Positions 53,501 to 62,627 are shown, counted from the first letter of the stretch. The stretch is 64,000 nt of DNA from Aplidium turbinatum (GCA_918807975.1 OU964924.1:9064501-9128500), one strand, 5' to 3'. Notes: generated by a model from the letters alone, not told the origin. Program-made: numbers and translations.

Positions 53501-55742
53501 GCTACAGTGACGAAAAGTTAGACGCTTAGTTTACAAGCCAGAAACTCCTAAACTTTATCATCTCATCGACTTCGTTGGCAAATTGTTAAACGTAAGTTTA
53601 TCACCATCAGGGTTTTCAATGGACTTGGCTTACAATGTAATTTTTTCTGTTCAACTAAATTTACGTCAGATCAACTACCAGTCTACCATTACTCCAATCT
53701 ACATCGCCCAGACAGAAAATCAACCGTTTTTTTACATTGATTCAACATCTGTCTAGGTGGTAGAAAATGAAAAATGAATCAATTTGTGTTTGACTTTATA
53801 CTGAAAGACGTCACTGACTAACAAGAATATGTATTTTCCGGGACAATGCATAAATTAGGTTTATAATAAACAAACCAGTTTGCAATACAATAAGGCAGTT
53901 AATGTTGATCGCAAATCTACGATTGTTAATGGTATATATAATACAAGTTTACTTCTTTCAACAATTTTCCAATAGGGACACAATCTTACCTGTCCACAGC
54001 TTCAACGAGATATTGCAACTCATCAAATGAAATAACTCGATGATCCCCCATGTCCCTGTGGTTGGCAAGAATCAATGTGGGAATATGAACAGGAATCTGC
54101 AGTCAGATAGATAACTGTGTCAAAATTAACCAGAAAAACTTGTTCGGTTAGGAGATAAGAATGTCATTTTTATTACATTAATGTCTTCAGAAGTGACGAT
54201 GACTAGTTAGGCGAACGCAATGTTACTTGATAAAAAAAAACAATCATATGATTCAATTGGATTTTGTAATAGGTGAATGACGACACCACAATGAAAAAGA
54301 CGATTTTTGCAGATCTTTTTAAAAATACTTATTTTTGAGATAAAACAGAGTAATGCTAACCTTCGCGGGTTTAATAAAATACTTTTGTTACACACAAAAA
54401 TATAACATAATTAAAATAAACTCAAACGTTTTCGACACGTACGTGTGTCCTCATTAGGAATTAAATCTGTAATATAGGCTACATAAAACGAAAAATCAAA
54501 TTTATCTTACGATTTTTCATTTTATGTATGTATAATTGTATATTGCAGATTTAATTCCTGATGAGGACACACGTACGTGTCGAAAACGTTTGAGTTTATT
54601 TTAACTATAAATGTTATATTTTTGTGTGTGAAAAAAGTAAGTTATTGAACCCGCTAAGGTTAGCATTACTCTGTTTTATTTCTCTATGGTTCAACAAAGC
54701 AAACTCTCTACCAAAGCTTTATCAACGTTATTAGTTTCATTAATTTTTACGAGTATGTACTCCGTATATTTTTTAATTAAAAACGCTGTTTTATTTCTCT
54801 AATAACGTTGACAGTGTGAAGTGACCAAGTGGATTGAGTAAACTTGGTACGCTTTATTCAATATGGAAAACATACTTTTGGTAGTTCTTGTTCAATGTAC
54901 TTGAAAGTCCATTTTTTAGTGATGTCAAACACCATAATGACAGCATGTGCTCCTTTGTATACATCAAGGAAACTAGCATCCAGTTTGTGAGAGTCATCAT
55001 CATCATCTTCCTGTTCTTTGTGAGAGAGCACCAAAGAATCATTTTGGCGTTTGGGTTTTCCTAAAAATGTTTTAATGTCATAAAAAGAGTGGTTCATAAA
55101 GTATAATGAAGATGTAGGATTGTAGTGGCGGCTTGATTGATTGAATCTTTATCCTCGGACTGGGAAAGCTTCTTGCAGAGCTCAATCCTGGCAGTTTCGC
55201 ATACTTGGACGACTGAATCACAGACGCAGGCCGTTCACCGAGATTAACAGAATGAAGTTTGTGATTGTTGAAGTTTTATTGCCGGGGAATTATTCCATCC
55301 ATTAGATGCCGCTGAATGGAGAGCAGTCCTTAACGTGCGTTGATCAAGCGCACACCCCGAGAGTCGAACCAGCGCCGCTTGATGTTGAAGGTTCTTCGTT
55401 CCAGAAGTCATGCAGTAACCAACTGAGCTATGGGCTTGGACCACAACATTCCAAGCTCGCTACATCTTATCATTTTTTCAGCTAAGAAAAGTGTTTTGGC
55501 AATAGGCCTACTTACTCAGTTTTAAATAATCTAGTTAATTATTTATGCATATTGTTACACATGATAAATTTCGCACAAAACTGTGCAATCACACATCAAG
55601 CAAAAATGGGACACCCTATTGCACATAAGCAATTGGAGACTGAAGTTTTAACAATAATATAAGTTTAAAAGTTACAAAATATTGTTAGGTTTACCTTTGT
55701 CCACAACATCCCAAACATCTACTTTCACAATATCATCAGTAG
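44288..55742 (-). CDS. RABL6: Rab-like GTPase 6, 12 exons, 5' end missing
   Basis: RABL6 is an unusual Ras-superfamily protein with an N-terminal GTPase-like domain and a long acidic, Ser-rich, disordered tail, linked to proliferation control. Exons in gene order: 55695-55742, 54876-55060, 53990-54096, 51486-51591, 50653-50756, 48985-49180, 48703-48814, 47616-47790, 46797-46912, 45970-46463, 45057-45246, 44288-44565. All junctions are GT-AG with matching phases, giving about 703 residues in view. Diagnostic blocks recalled from human RABL6: TDDIVKVDVWDVVDKG, DVYKGAHAVIMVFDITKKWT, NHRDMGDHRVI, ESSMKTGFGLKFIHKFFN, LLKQLETNHLD, SIDEFVPDEDDAD, GNPMVAGFQEELD and the terminal LEAFLGGGEGYEGL. Exons for the P-loop and switch I were not found between 55742 and 64000; that intron is enlarged by nested transposons. 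Confidence 0.94.
45057..45246 (-). CDS. RABL6: RABL6 acidic exon
   Basis: Encodes VSTIVEDFSSDEETSS and SLQLQSSDLDFLEQ, comparable to human RLKNDSDLFGLGLEE. Acceptor TTCTTTAG, donor |GTAACG (non-optimal). Confidence 0.85.
45500..45563 (+). ncRNA. Decayed hammerhead-like sequence
   Basis: CTGATGA (45514-45520), stem II GAAC-CATAA-GTTC, then AAAA where GAAA is required, GTC at 45550-45552, and CTGC/GCAG pairing for stem I. The core G-to-A change makes activity unlikely. In a RABL6 intron. Confidence 0.5.
45970..46463 (-). CDS. RABL6: RABL6 large acidic exon
   Basis: 164 codons rich in Ser, Asp and Glu (SDSDEDYATSSKSQ near the start, DEVTNQM at the end). Fits the disordered acidic tail; human has AAQMLSF near the corresponding end. 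Confidence 0.88.
46797..46912 (-). CDS. RABL6: RABL6 exon with GNPMVAGFQ motif
   Basis: Contains DEDDDGNPMVAGFQEELDSD, the best-conserved block of the tail. Donor |GTAAGT. Confidence 0.92.
47616..47790 (-). CDS. RABL6: RABL6 exon with DEFVPDE motif
   Basis: Contains QSIDEFVPDEDDADNFF, matching human QSVEDFVPDDRLDRSFL. Donor CG|GTAAGG. Confidence 0.9.
47985..48065. repeat. Ultra-short palindromic MITE, partial
   Basis: CAGGCAGCAAATCAGCCATC then CATTGATTCAACGTCTGTAG; the right arm is shortened. Another half copy lies at 48600-48660. Confidence 0.6.
48703..48814 (-). CDS. RABL6: RABL6 linker exon with KRGFLSIF
   Basis: Encodes ETSKSNNGGLFSPSMM and EPKKRGFLSIFSK. The last block resembles human RRSIISRLFG. 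Confidence 0.82.
48985..49180 (-). CDS. RABL6: RABL6 Pro/Ser-rich linker exon
   Basis: 65 codons (start SAKLLKEKQNQPK, end PPSVQ). The phase joins exactly to the preceding exon across 1.47 kb of intron that contains the GC-rich ribozyme-bearing insert. Low complexity; assigned by phase and position. Confidence 0.82.
49600..50240 (-). other. GC-rich insert carrying a hammerhead
   Basis: In a RABL6 intron. Base composition jumps (CCCCGCCGCCGCGG-type on the - strand near 49850) against the A+T-rich surroundings. On the - strand it ends with AATAAAACAGTTTAACACTAG, then a complete hammerhead (49676-49727). Open frames are short and unrecognised. Could be the non-coding part of a Penelope-like element or a foreign retrozyme; boundaries approximate. 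Confidence 0.55.
49676..49727 (-). ncRNA. Type I hammerhead ribozyme
   Basis: - strand: GCGATA, CTGACGA (complement of 49713-49719), stem II GCCC...GGGC, GAAA, stem III ACAC-GG-TGT, triplet GTC, cleavage between 49684 and 49683, then TATCGC. Stem I is six perfect pairs GCGATA/TATCGC. All invariant bases present. Confidence 0.87.
50555..50640. repeat. Ultra-short palindromic MITE, diverged
   Basis: CTGCCAGCAAATCAGCAAGT then TTACATTGACCTAACG and AACGTTAAAAAGGACTGACT; related to 52857-52942 but diverged. Confidence 0.5.
50653..50756 (-). CDS. RABL6: RABL6 coiled-coil exon
   Basis: Encodes RESLLKQLETNHLDVESCLE, matching human RETLLRQLETNQLDMDATLE, and ends EEQNYD before donor |GTACGT. Confidence 0.92.
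51486..51591 (-). CDS. RABL6: RABL6 exon, end of GTPase-like domain
   Basis: Encodes PPGSAGVLFLESSMKTGFGL and LKFIHKFFNLPFLLLQ, matching human ESSMKNSFGLKYLHKFFNIP. Confidence 0.93.
52430..52680 (+). pseudogene. LINE reverse-transcriptase fragment (RTE/CFDP2-like)
   Basis: Encodes FEALDEWGLDLTTEILNHIY, IPSDMVRSIFITLP and ATECSLHRTISLVNHLTK before a stop near 52624. Matches the block before and including RT motif 2 of RTE-type LINEs (from memory). Also present at 56640-56985. Confidence 0.7.
52857..52942. repeat. Ultra-short palindromic MITE, best copy
   Basis: About 86 bp, almost entirely one hairpin: CCCAGACAACAAAATTCGTC / GACTGATTTTGCCGCCTGGG around CAACGTCTGCAGACGTTG. Further copies at 39865, 47985, 48600, 50555, 53690 and 57050. 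Confidence 0.8.
53990..54096 (-). CDS. RABL6: RABL6 exon, NxxD-region
   Basis: Encodes IPVHIPTLILANHRDMGDHR, where NHRD occupies the G4 NKxD position, as in human NYRDMGEHRV. The last codon is split AG|G across the intron. Confidence 0.93.
54337..54683. mobile_element. Foldback element with HHR-core-like motif in both arms
   Basis: Inverted arms of about 145 bp: ATAAAACAGAGTAATGCTAA / TTAGCATTACTCTGTTTTAT and TAAACTCAAACGTTTTCGAC / GTCGAAAACGTTTGAGTTTA. Each arm contains CTRATGAGGACAC-ACGTAC-GTGTCGAAAA. In a RABL6 intron; non-coding. Confidence 0.8.
54876..55060 (-). CDS. RABL6: RABL6 exon with Asp-rich insert
   Basis: Encodes KPKRQNDSLVLSHKEQED, then an Asp run, then FLDVYKGAHAVIMVFDITKK. 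Donor |GTATGT. The charged insert is a hallmark of the family relative to other Rabs. Confidence 0.93.
55127..55440 (-). repeat. tRNA-derived SINE, second copy
   Basis: - strand head GCCCATAGCTCAGTTGGTTA, box B-like TGGTTCGACTCTCGG, body matching 5123-5455, tail GATTCAATCAATCAAG. In a RABL6 intron, same strand as the gene. Confidence 0.85.
55695..55742 (-). CDS. RABL6: RABL6 GTPase-domain exon (first in window)
   Basis: Encodes TDDIVKVDVWDVVDKG, the strand carrying the atypical WDVVDKG that replaces the DxxG motif of Ras proteins. Begins with the last two bases of a codon, so another coding exon lies upstream. Confidence 0.9.
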
Positions 55743-56639
55743 CTGAAAACAAGTAGAATCTTGATCAATAAAAACATGCTAAATTTAAACTCAATAAATA
55801 ACTTTGAAGCGTAACATCTGCTTATTGCAAATAACTTTCATATGGACTTGTCATATGTACTGTATTTATTCGAGAATATGATACAGAATATTGTATCAAA
55901 TGTTGACTCACAGAGTCGGAGAGTGACTTCTAAACAAATAATTTCAAAGTGCAATTTAAGAATTTTGCATGATTTTACCAGGCCTAAGTTAGGGGTGTGA
56001 CATATCCGGGTCGGGTCTGCTACTATTCGGCTAGTCCGATTGGGCTGATCCGATTCGGCTAGTCCGATTCGGCTATTACCCTTTTCGGCTACAGCCCGAT
56101 TCGGCTAGTCCGATTTGGCTGATCCGATTCGGCTAGTTCCCTATTGGGCTACAGTCTTTAGCGGTTAGTTCCCTATTCGGCATTTTTTTTGAAAATCCAA
56201 CGATAATCCTTCTGTAATCCAACATCGTTTCTTTTGCATTCCGACAAAGAAAAACAAATTGAAATGAAATTTAGCGAAAAATGTTTGAACTATTAAATTT
56301 AACTGTTTGCTCACATAAAATGGACAACGACGTCTTCTGTTTATTTAGAGAATGTTGTAATATCGCTTCTTTTATAGTTGAAATCATCGAAGCTTTAGAT
56401 GAGTGGGGTTTAGACCTAACCATTGAGATCTTAAAACTAAAAAACGAATTAAATTTATTTTTGAACTATCAATGTTTGCTCAGATAAAATTTACGTGTAT
56501 CATGCATCGCCGTCTGCATGCAAACTTAGAATATATTAGAATCCTCAACTATTACAAAATTCTAAATCCAACGACGCCTTCTGTTTATTTGCAGTAGAGA
56601 ATTTTGTATTTTATTTCACAATAGTTGATCTCGAAGCTT

Positions 56640-56985
56640 TAGATGAGTGGAGTCAAGACCTAACCACTGAGATCATAAATCATATTTATGACACCGGTTA
56701 CATCCCTAGTGATATGGTACGTTCCATATTCATAACTTTACCAAAAAAAAACGGAGCAACAGAATGGTCACTCCACAGAACAATTAGCCTTGTGAATTAC
56801 GTAACAAACAGCTCACTCCGAATCATGTTGATGAGATTGAGACCAAAACTACAATCGGAAATTTCAACAGCACAGTTTTTATTTGTTTCAGACAAAGGGA
56901 CCACAAAAGGAATTTTTGCATTAAAAATGATAACAGAGAAATGTATGTCCGGTTCTTCTGTTTATTTAGAGGATTTTGTATTTTA
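56640..56985 (+). pseudogene. LINE reverse-transcriptase fragment in MULE arm
   Basis: EALDEWSQDLTTEIINHIYD, GYIPSDMVRSIFITLPKKNG, LHRTISLVNYVTNSSLRIML, QFLFVSDKGTTKGIFALKMI. RTE/CFDP2-like RT motifs 1-2; no catalytic DD. A second partial copy (56345-56450) lies upstream in the same arm. Confidence 0.72.
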
Positions 56986-57049
56986 ATTCGACAATATGGT
57001 ATCTTTTGCATACTTGCATTTTATCTAGTGTTTACCTTTGAGTGCTTTC

Positions 57050-57127
57050 CCAGACGGCAAAATCCGTCATTTTTACATTCATTCAACGTCTGTGAATCAA
57101 TGTAAAAATGACGAGTTTTGATGTCTG
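57050..57127. repeat. Ultra-short palindromic MITE in copy 9
   Basis: TTCCCAGACGGCAAAATCCG / GACGAGTTTTGATGTCTGGG with a shortened centre; same family as 52857-52942. Confidence 0.7.
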
Positions 57128-57374
57128 GGTTCGTTCAAAGTATGTGTTTTACATGAAAATAACAGTTTTCATGATTACCAATAGGGGTTAATGAGATGAA
57201 GTCTCAGCCAAAACGTGTCAACGAAAAAAAGACAGTTGCCAAATAGCGTTTGCCGTAAAAGATGAAGTTAAAACCTAAGTGGCAGTTTAGAGTAAACCTG
57301 GGTTTCGGCGTTACATGACCTGAAATTCCTTTGGTTAGTTCCTTCGTTAGACTCTCAGTTGATGTTACTTGATC

Positions 57375-57545
57375 ATGGCAGAGGAATCGATTAGTACGCA
57401 GCGCAAAGGTAAGGTTTTTCTACATGATGGCTACATGTTTCAACTAGCTCAATATAGTCCAGACGGGCTTAAGAAATACTGGCGTTGTTCCCGACGTGAT
57501 GAGAAATGCAAGGCTCGCATCCACACTTGTGTGGCAACAAATCAG
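57375..57545 (+). CDS. FLYWCH zinc-finger exon (MULE-encoded)
   Basis: 57 codons from ATG to a donor |GTAATA. KGKVFLHDGYMFQLAQ, KKYWRCSRRDEKCKARIH match the FLYWCH pattern (F/L..GY.Y....W.C....C.AR.H); zinc ligands W-C40, C46 and H51 are visible and the last His is H51 or beyond the exon. FLYWCH fingers commonly precede the MULE transposase domain; no DDE transposase domain was found downstream. Confidence 0.75.
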
Positions 57546-57964
57546 GTAATACTGTGTGTTATGATGACTATATTTTGATCATTTGAGAAAATGTGCCAAG
57601 AAATGTCAAGTACTTGAATTGTAATAATCGCAACCATTGTTCACCTGCATTGACGTTGGACCTGGGAATGCACCACGGACTGGCCTACCCTAATAATTAC
57701 AACTGCTTTGATAGTGACGTTGTGCTATTACTTATTACTAGGGCCATTTTTTTTACCTAAAAAATTGAAAAATATGACTTTATTTTTTGAAATATATGAT
57801 AATATATGACTTTGTTTTAAAGCATCAAATTTATGCTAATCTCTAATTAATAACTCGTATGTAAGTTTTTACATGTATTTTGAACAATAACACACTCGAA
57901 CAACTAACAAAACACTTCTGTTTCGCTTGAAAATCATTACAAAAATGCAAATGTCTAATGCATT

Positions 57965-59553
57965 CACTGGCGCCGACTTACGGGGTGGCCAGCCACGCCA
58001 CCCCATAACCTCTATGGCATGATGGCAGCCACCCCGTTTAGGTTACATTACTTATTGCAAATAAATGTAATTTGAACGGACGTTTAAATCTTTTTTTGAT
58101 CATTGGTTTTCGCTTCAAGTCAACGTAAAGCAAGAGGTGAACCAATACAGTATTGCGAAGAAAATGATTGTTTTTGTCACAAGCATGATACTCGCGGAAC
58201 ATCAAGCAAGCTACGTGAAGATTATGCAACACGTGGCTACGAGTTTTTTCCTTGTTGTTGTTGCGATCGTTTTATTTGTTACTTTTCATAAGTCATTGTT
58301 ACAATTGTTAGGTTTACAATGGGATTTATTGATCAATAAAATACGATCTTTCCATTGCCTCCCTCAAAAATCTTTTTTGAAAAATTTTAAACTGCTCATA
58401 ATATCGCTATAAATTATGCCAGCTATAAAATACTTGGAAATAAAATTATCTCGATGATTTATAGCTCCACCTCCTAAATGAATATCTATTTTCAAATTTT
58501 ATTAAAAAAAATGCAATTTTCGAAACTTTTTGAGTTTTTATTTAAAAAGTGCACCTAGTAAAGTAGCAGTTTTAACGTTCTGCAAATTTACACGTTTACA
58601 TGATTCTATTCGAGGAAAGCTACACCCCCTGCCAATTTCCAATAATGAAAGCAACCTTTTTCAATTAGTCAAGATTTTGCATTTTGAATTATTTTCCGAT
58701 TTCGATTGGAGTGTACTGTCATCTACTTCTTGCTTTAATTTCTACTTTGTTATCTACTTCATGCAGTAATAATGTAATATTGCGTGTCAATGCGTGACAA
58801 ATTGTGAGGCGGGAATTTATTGGTCTTACATAGGAGTTGCTTGTTACATCATAGAAAAAATTACGAAAAGTTGTCCTGTAAAAGTTTGAGGAGGGAATTT
58901 CTTGGTCTGACATAAGTTAGGAGTTGCTTGTTACATCATAGAAAAAATTACAAAAAGCCGTCCAGTAAAAGTTTTCCCCGACATTCCAGTTTTATTCAGC
59001 TTAAAGATGCCACCGAAAAAGCGTTCAACTGTCGCAACTGTTTGATCTATTTGCAAGCAATGAAACAAGATCATTAATGCTTCCAAACGTGGTCTGCATT
59101 GTGAAAATATACTTATCGTTGCCTTCCACCACCTGCGAGGCGGAGCGATCGTTTAGTAGTGCACTCAAGCGCATAAAAACCTACTTGTGATCTACCATGA
59201 CGCAACAGCGATAGAACCACATTCTAATTTTAAATGTTTATCAAGCTGAAGCTTAACTGTTACAACTTGACCAGTTGATTAACAGTTGGATTGACAGAGC
59301 TGCCGTTCGCAAAAATACTTTTGCCAAATGTTAAATGTCGGAGCGACAACGTAACAATAAAATTCACGACATACTTCCTGTAGTTTGTTGTAAAGTTGTT
59401 TTGTAAATAATCGAGCTACAAATCAGGTGTGAAAAGACAATTGCATCTACGAAACACGCTTAGTAAAAAACAAAAACATGCAGTTTGAAAGTTTTTAGGT
59501 TGCCATATTGTGCTATCCGCCACCCCGTGCAAAATTAAAAGTCGGCGCCTATG
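57965..59553 (+). mobile_element. hAT element remnant with dimerisation domain
   Basis: Ends CACTGGCGCCGACTT and AAGTCGGCGCCTATG (imperfect TIR with GGCGCCGACTT core and GGGGTGGC just inside). 59039-59190 encodes LFDLFASNETRSLM and LSLPSTTCEAERSFSSALKR, the hAT C-terminal dimerisation motif, stop at 59188-59190. The rest of the transposase is gone. No matching 8-bp duplication. Confidence 0.75.
59039..59190 (+). pseudogene. hAT dimerisation domain fragment
   Basis: CEAERSFSSALKRIKTYL at the C-terminus is the signature of the hATC region of ZMYM/THAP-type hAT transposases. Confidence 0.75.
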
Positions 59554-60265
59554 CCGGTGTCATAAATATGATTTATGATCTCAGTGGTTAGGTCTAAACC
59601 CCACTCATCTAAAGCTTCGAGATCAAAATACAAAATTCTCTACTGTAAATAAACAGAAGGCGTCGTTGGATTTAGAATTTTGTAATAGTTGAGGATTCTA
59701 ATATATTCTAAGTTTGCATGCAGACGGCGACGCATGATACATGTCAATTTCATCTGAGCAAACATTAATAGTTTAAAAATAAATTTAATTCGCTTTTTAG
59801 TTTTAAGATCTCAATGGTTAGGTCAAAACCCCACTCATCTAAAGCTTCGATAATTTCAACTATAAAAGAAATTTAATAATTCAAACATTTTTCGCTAAAT
59901 TTGTCGGAATGCAAAAGAAACGATGTTGGATTTTGTTGGATTACAGAAGGATTATCGTTGGATTTTCAAAAAATTGCCGAATAGGGAACTAACCGCTAAA
60001 GACTGTAGCCCAATAGGGAACTAGCCGAATCGGATCAGCCAAATCGGACTAGCCGAATCGGGCTGTAGCCGAAAAGGGTAATAGCCGAATCGGACTAGCC
60101 GAATCGGATCAGCCCAATCGGACTAGCCGAAACGGGCCATTCCGATCCGGGTCTGCTACTATTCGGTGAGTCCGATTTGGTGAGTTTCCTATTCGGCGAG
60201 AGCCTTTTTCGGAGAGTTTCCTATTCGGCGATTTTTTGAAATTTGTCGGGTACCATAGCCTAGGG

Positions 60266-60702
60266 CAGGGAACCTGCGGCCCGCAGGCCCAATGCGGCCC
60301 GCGTGTCTGTTCCATGTGGCCCGCGTCAAAATTTCTTTACCCAAAATATATTGAAACAACAGCTCAAAAAAGAGTAGGGTGTGCATTCTTGGTATATATA
60401 TATATATTGCGAATGGCCTTCAATGACTAGTTAATCCATCACAGAAGATTAAGAATTACAATTAAGAGTTGAGTTACAATTAAGAGTTGCAACATATTCC
60501 GTGTCAGCAGATATCACACGACTCACCAAAAATAAAAACTTTCAGCCATCCCACTAGCTGTGAAAGTGAAATAAATCATTGTCTACTAACTGTCTTCGCT
60601 GCATTTTTTATCTGTGAATAAAATTTCGAAATTTTTAGTGGCCCACCTGTGTTATTTCTCATTTTATGTGGCCCGCAATACTAAAAAGGTTCCCCACCCC
60701 TG
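60266..60702. mobile_element. hAT MITE (CAGGGGTGGGGAACC type)
   Basis: CAGGGAACCTGCGGCCCGC at left; complement of CAGGGGTGGGGAACCTTTTT at right. 8-bp duplication GCCTAGGG / GCCTAGGC (60258-60265, 60703-60710). GCGGCCCGC-rich ends are typical of Charlie-like hATs. Inserted in outer MULE copy 8. Confidence 0.88.
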
Positions 60703-60811
60703 GCCTAGGCTAATTATTATTGCCGCTTTTATATCGTTTTAACGTCGCTAAACGTTGAAATTGTGCAGAAAAAAATAGAAATAAATGTTTGAAAAATTAA
60801 ACGAAAATTCG

Positions 60812-61110
60812 TCATGTCAGTTCAGTTGAGTTGTTTTTATTTGTGACCATCATATCAAAAACAATACACGTCAACATACCAAATGTAGAAGCGACAAAAC
60901 GCGAACATTAAAACGTGCTTGAATTCGTCATGTCAGTTCAGCTCAGTTGTTTTTATTTGTGACCATCATATCAAAAACAATACACATCAACAAGACTCAA
61001 CATAGCAAAGATCAAGAAAAAGGTAGAAGCGACAAAACGCGAACGTTAAAATGTGCTTGTGACCGAAGTAAGTTATTGAGTTGAAAGAAATTTGGCATGG
61101 TCGCAACACC
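60812..61110 (-). repeat. LINE 3'-end fragment, inverted
   Basis: TTGTTTTTATTTGTGACCAT, then ATAGCAAAGATCAAGAAAAA and AAAGAAATTTGGCATGGTCG; the reverse of 61745-61980, with an internal duplication of about 110 bp. Confidence 0.75.
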
Positions 61111-61744
61111 ACCAAAAAAATTTAAGATATGAAGGGAAAATAAAAAAAAGATGTTACAAACCAAAAAAATAAATCATGTTTATGTCTATAAGTTAGTGCT
61201 TTTAAATAGTCAAACTGATTAGTTTGGATCAACAAATGTGTGGCCTACAGCTTGGATTGAAAAAAAATTATCGGGTGTCGTAGCCTAGTTATCCCCACCA
61301 GCAAAAATTTGTTTCAAGAACCCAGTTAGCCTAACAGTTCATTTTTACATTGTAGTAACATATAACCAAATGTGTGGCCTATCGTTTTAACATCGCTAAA
61401 CGTTGAAATACCGTAGCCTAGTTATCCCAACCAGCAGAAAATGTGTAGAAAATATATATTTCAGACGTTAAATCAATCTATATTCAGACGTTGAATCAAT
61501 GCAAAAATGAACTGTTAGGCTAACTGGGTTCTTGGAACAAATCGAAGGGCTTCTGTGAATGTTTCTCAGTTTCAACGTAGGGCATCCTAGTCAGCAAAAG
61601 TTCCCTTTTCTACACGATTTCAACGTTTATTTTTTTGTTTGTAACATCTTCTTTTTTTTATTTCTTATATCTTTCATTTTTATTTCATTTTCATTTCATT
61701 TTCTTTCATTATATATATCTTTCTTTTCATCTTATTTCCTTCAT

Positions 61745-61980
61745 ATCTGAAATTTTTCTGAAGGTGTTGCGACTGTGCCAAATTTCTTTCAACTCAATAA
61801 CTTACTTCGGTCACAAGCACATTTTAACGTTCGCGTTTTGTCGCTTCTACTTTTTTCTCTTGACATGACAAGCACATTTTAACGCTCGCATTTTGTCGCT
61901 TCTACCTTTGCTATGTTGACGTGTATTGTTTTTGATATGATGGTCACAAATAAAAACAACTCTGAAACTGAACTGACATG
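61745..61980 (+). repeat. LINE 3'-end fragment
   Basis: GAAGGTGTTGCGACTGTGCC through GATGGTCACAAATAAAAACA and AACTGAACTGACATG; partner of 60812-61110 in the two arms of outer MULE copy 8. Confidence 0.75.
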
Positions 61981-62241
61981 ACGAATTTTCATTTAATTGT
62001 TCAAACATTTTATTTCTATTTTTTTCTGCACGATTTCAACGTTTAGCGATGTAAAAACGGCAATGATAATTAGGCTACGGTACCCGATAATTTTAAAAAA
62101 AGTTCAAAAAATCGCCGAATAGGGAACTCTCCGAAAAAGGCTCTCACCGAATAGAGAACTCACCAAATCGGACTCACAGAAACGGACCATTCCGGACATA
62201 TCCAGTAGTCAGACAACTCGGCATGCGACAACTCAGCAAGT

Positions 62242-62627
62242 AGGTAGGCACTTTAACGTAGTACACTCTTCGAAAAACGTACATGCAAATCAGCTGACTT
62301 CAGTCATGTGACTCAACACGTGATTATCTGGTCGTCTCTATCGAAAAAATTTGATACAAAGAAATTTAACTGAATGCATCCCCACAACCTGCGTGGCCGA
62401 ATGGGTTAGGGCAAAGGAGTAGTAATTTCGATTGCGTGGGTTCGATTCCCACGTTCTGCTAATACTATTTTTTCTTCTGCAACTGAACTGAGTGCAAGAA
62501 GAATCTTAATGACTGCAATCAATGGAGTTAATAAGGAAAATTGTGACTAAAATACTAGTGATGTCATATACGTCACGCATAATTGCGTTATGGAATTCGG
62601 ACAGTGTACTACGTTAAAGTGCCTACC
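62242..62627. mobile_element. hAT-type MITE carrying a tRNA-like sequence, copy 2
   Basis: AGGTAGGCACTTTAACGTAG / CTACGTTAAAGTGCCTACC; 8-bp duplication CAGCAAGT / CAGCAAGC (62234-62241, 62628-62635). Same organisation as 8561-8951 with the opposite orientation. Confidence 0.88.
62386..62460 (+). tRNA. tRNA-Ser-like sequence (probably not functional)
   Basis: GCGTGGCCGAATGGGTTAGG (box A), GTGGGTTCGATTCCCAC (T arm, box B 62439-62449). The anticodon arm is irregular and the acceptor is imperfect. Both A and B boxes could still recruit RNA polymerase III. Confidence 0.45.

Larger units (their letters stand above)
56013..60144 (+). mobile_element. MULE-like element, CTAG subfamily, inner copy 9
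   Basis: GGGTCTGCTACTATTCGG to GGGCCATTCCG with exact 9-bp duplication ATCCGGGTC (56004-56012, 60145-60153). Inverted arms of about 600 bp (56013-56705 / 59561-60144). Interior: RTE-type RT fragment, a FLYWCH exon (57375-57545) and a hAT relic (57965-59553). Confidence 0.92.
56008..62194 (+). mobile_element. MULE-like element, outer copy 8 (interrupted)
   Basis: First bases GGGTC at 56008-56012, then a 4.1-kb sister element, then TGCTACTATTCGGTGAG from 60154 to GGACCATTCCG at 62194. Target duplication GACATATCC at 55999-56007 and 62195-62203. Its own 2-kb body (60154-62194) carries inverted LINE 3'-end fragments and a hAT MITE. Lies upstream of the first visible RABL6 exon. Confidence 0.9.

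Noticed and set aside
61559-61868. Hydrophobic Phe-rich ORFs
   Set aside because: Come from T-rich low-complexity DNA and a LINE tail in MULE copy 8.
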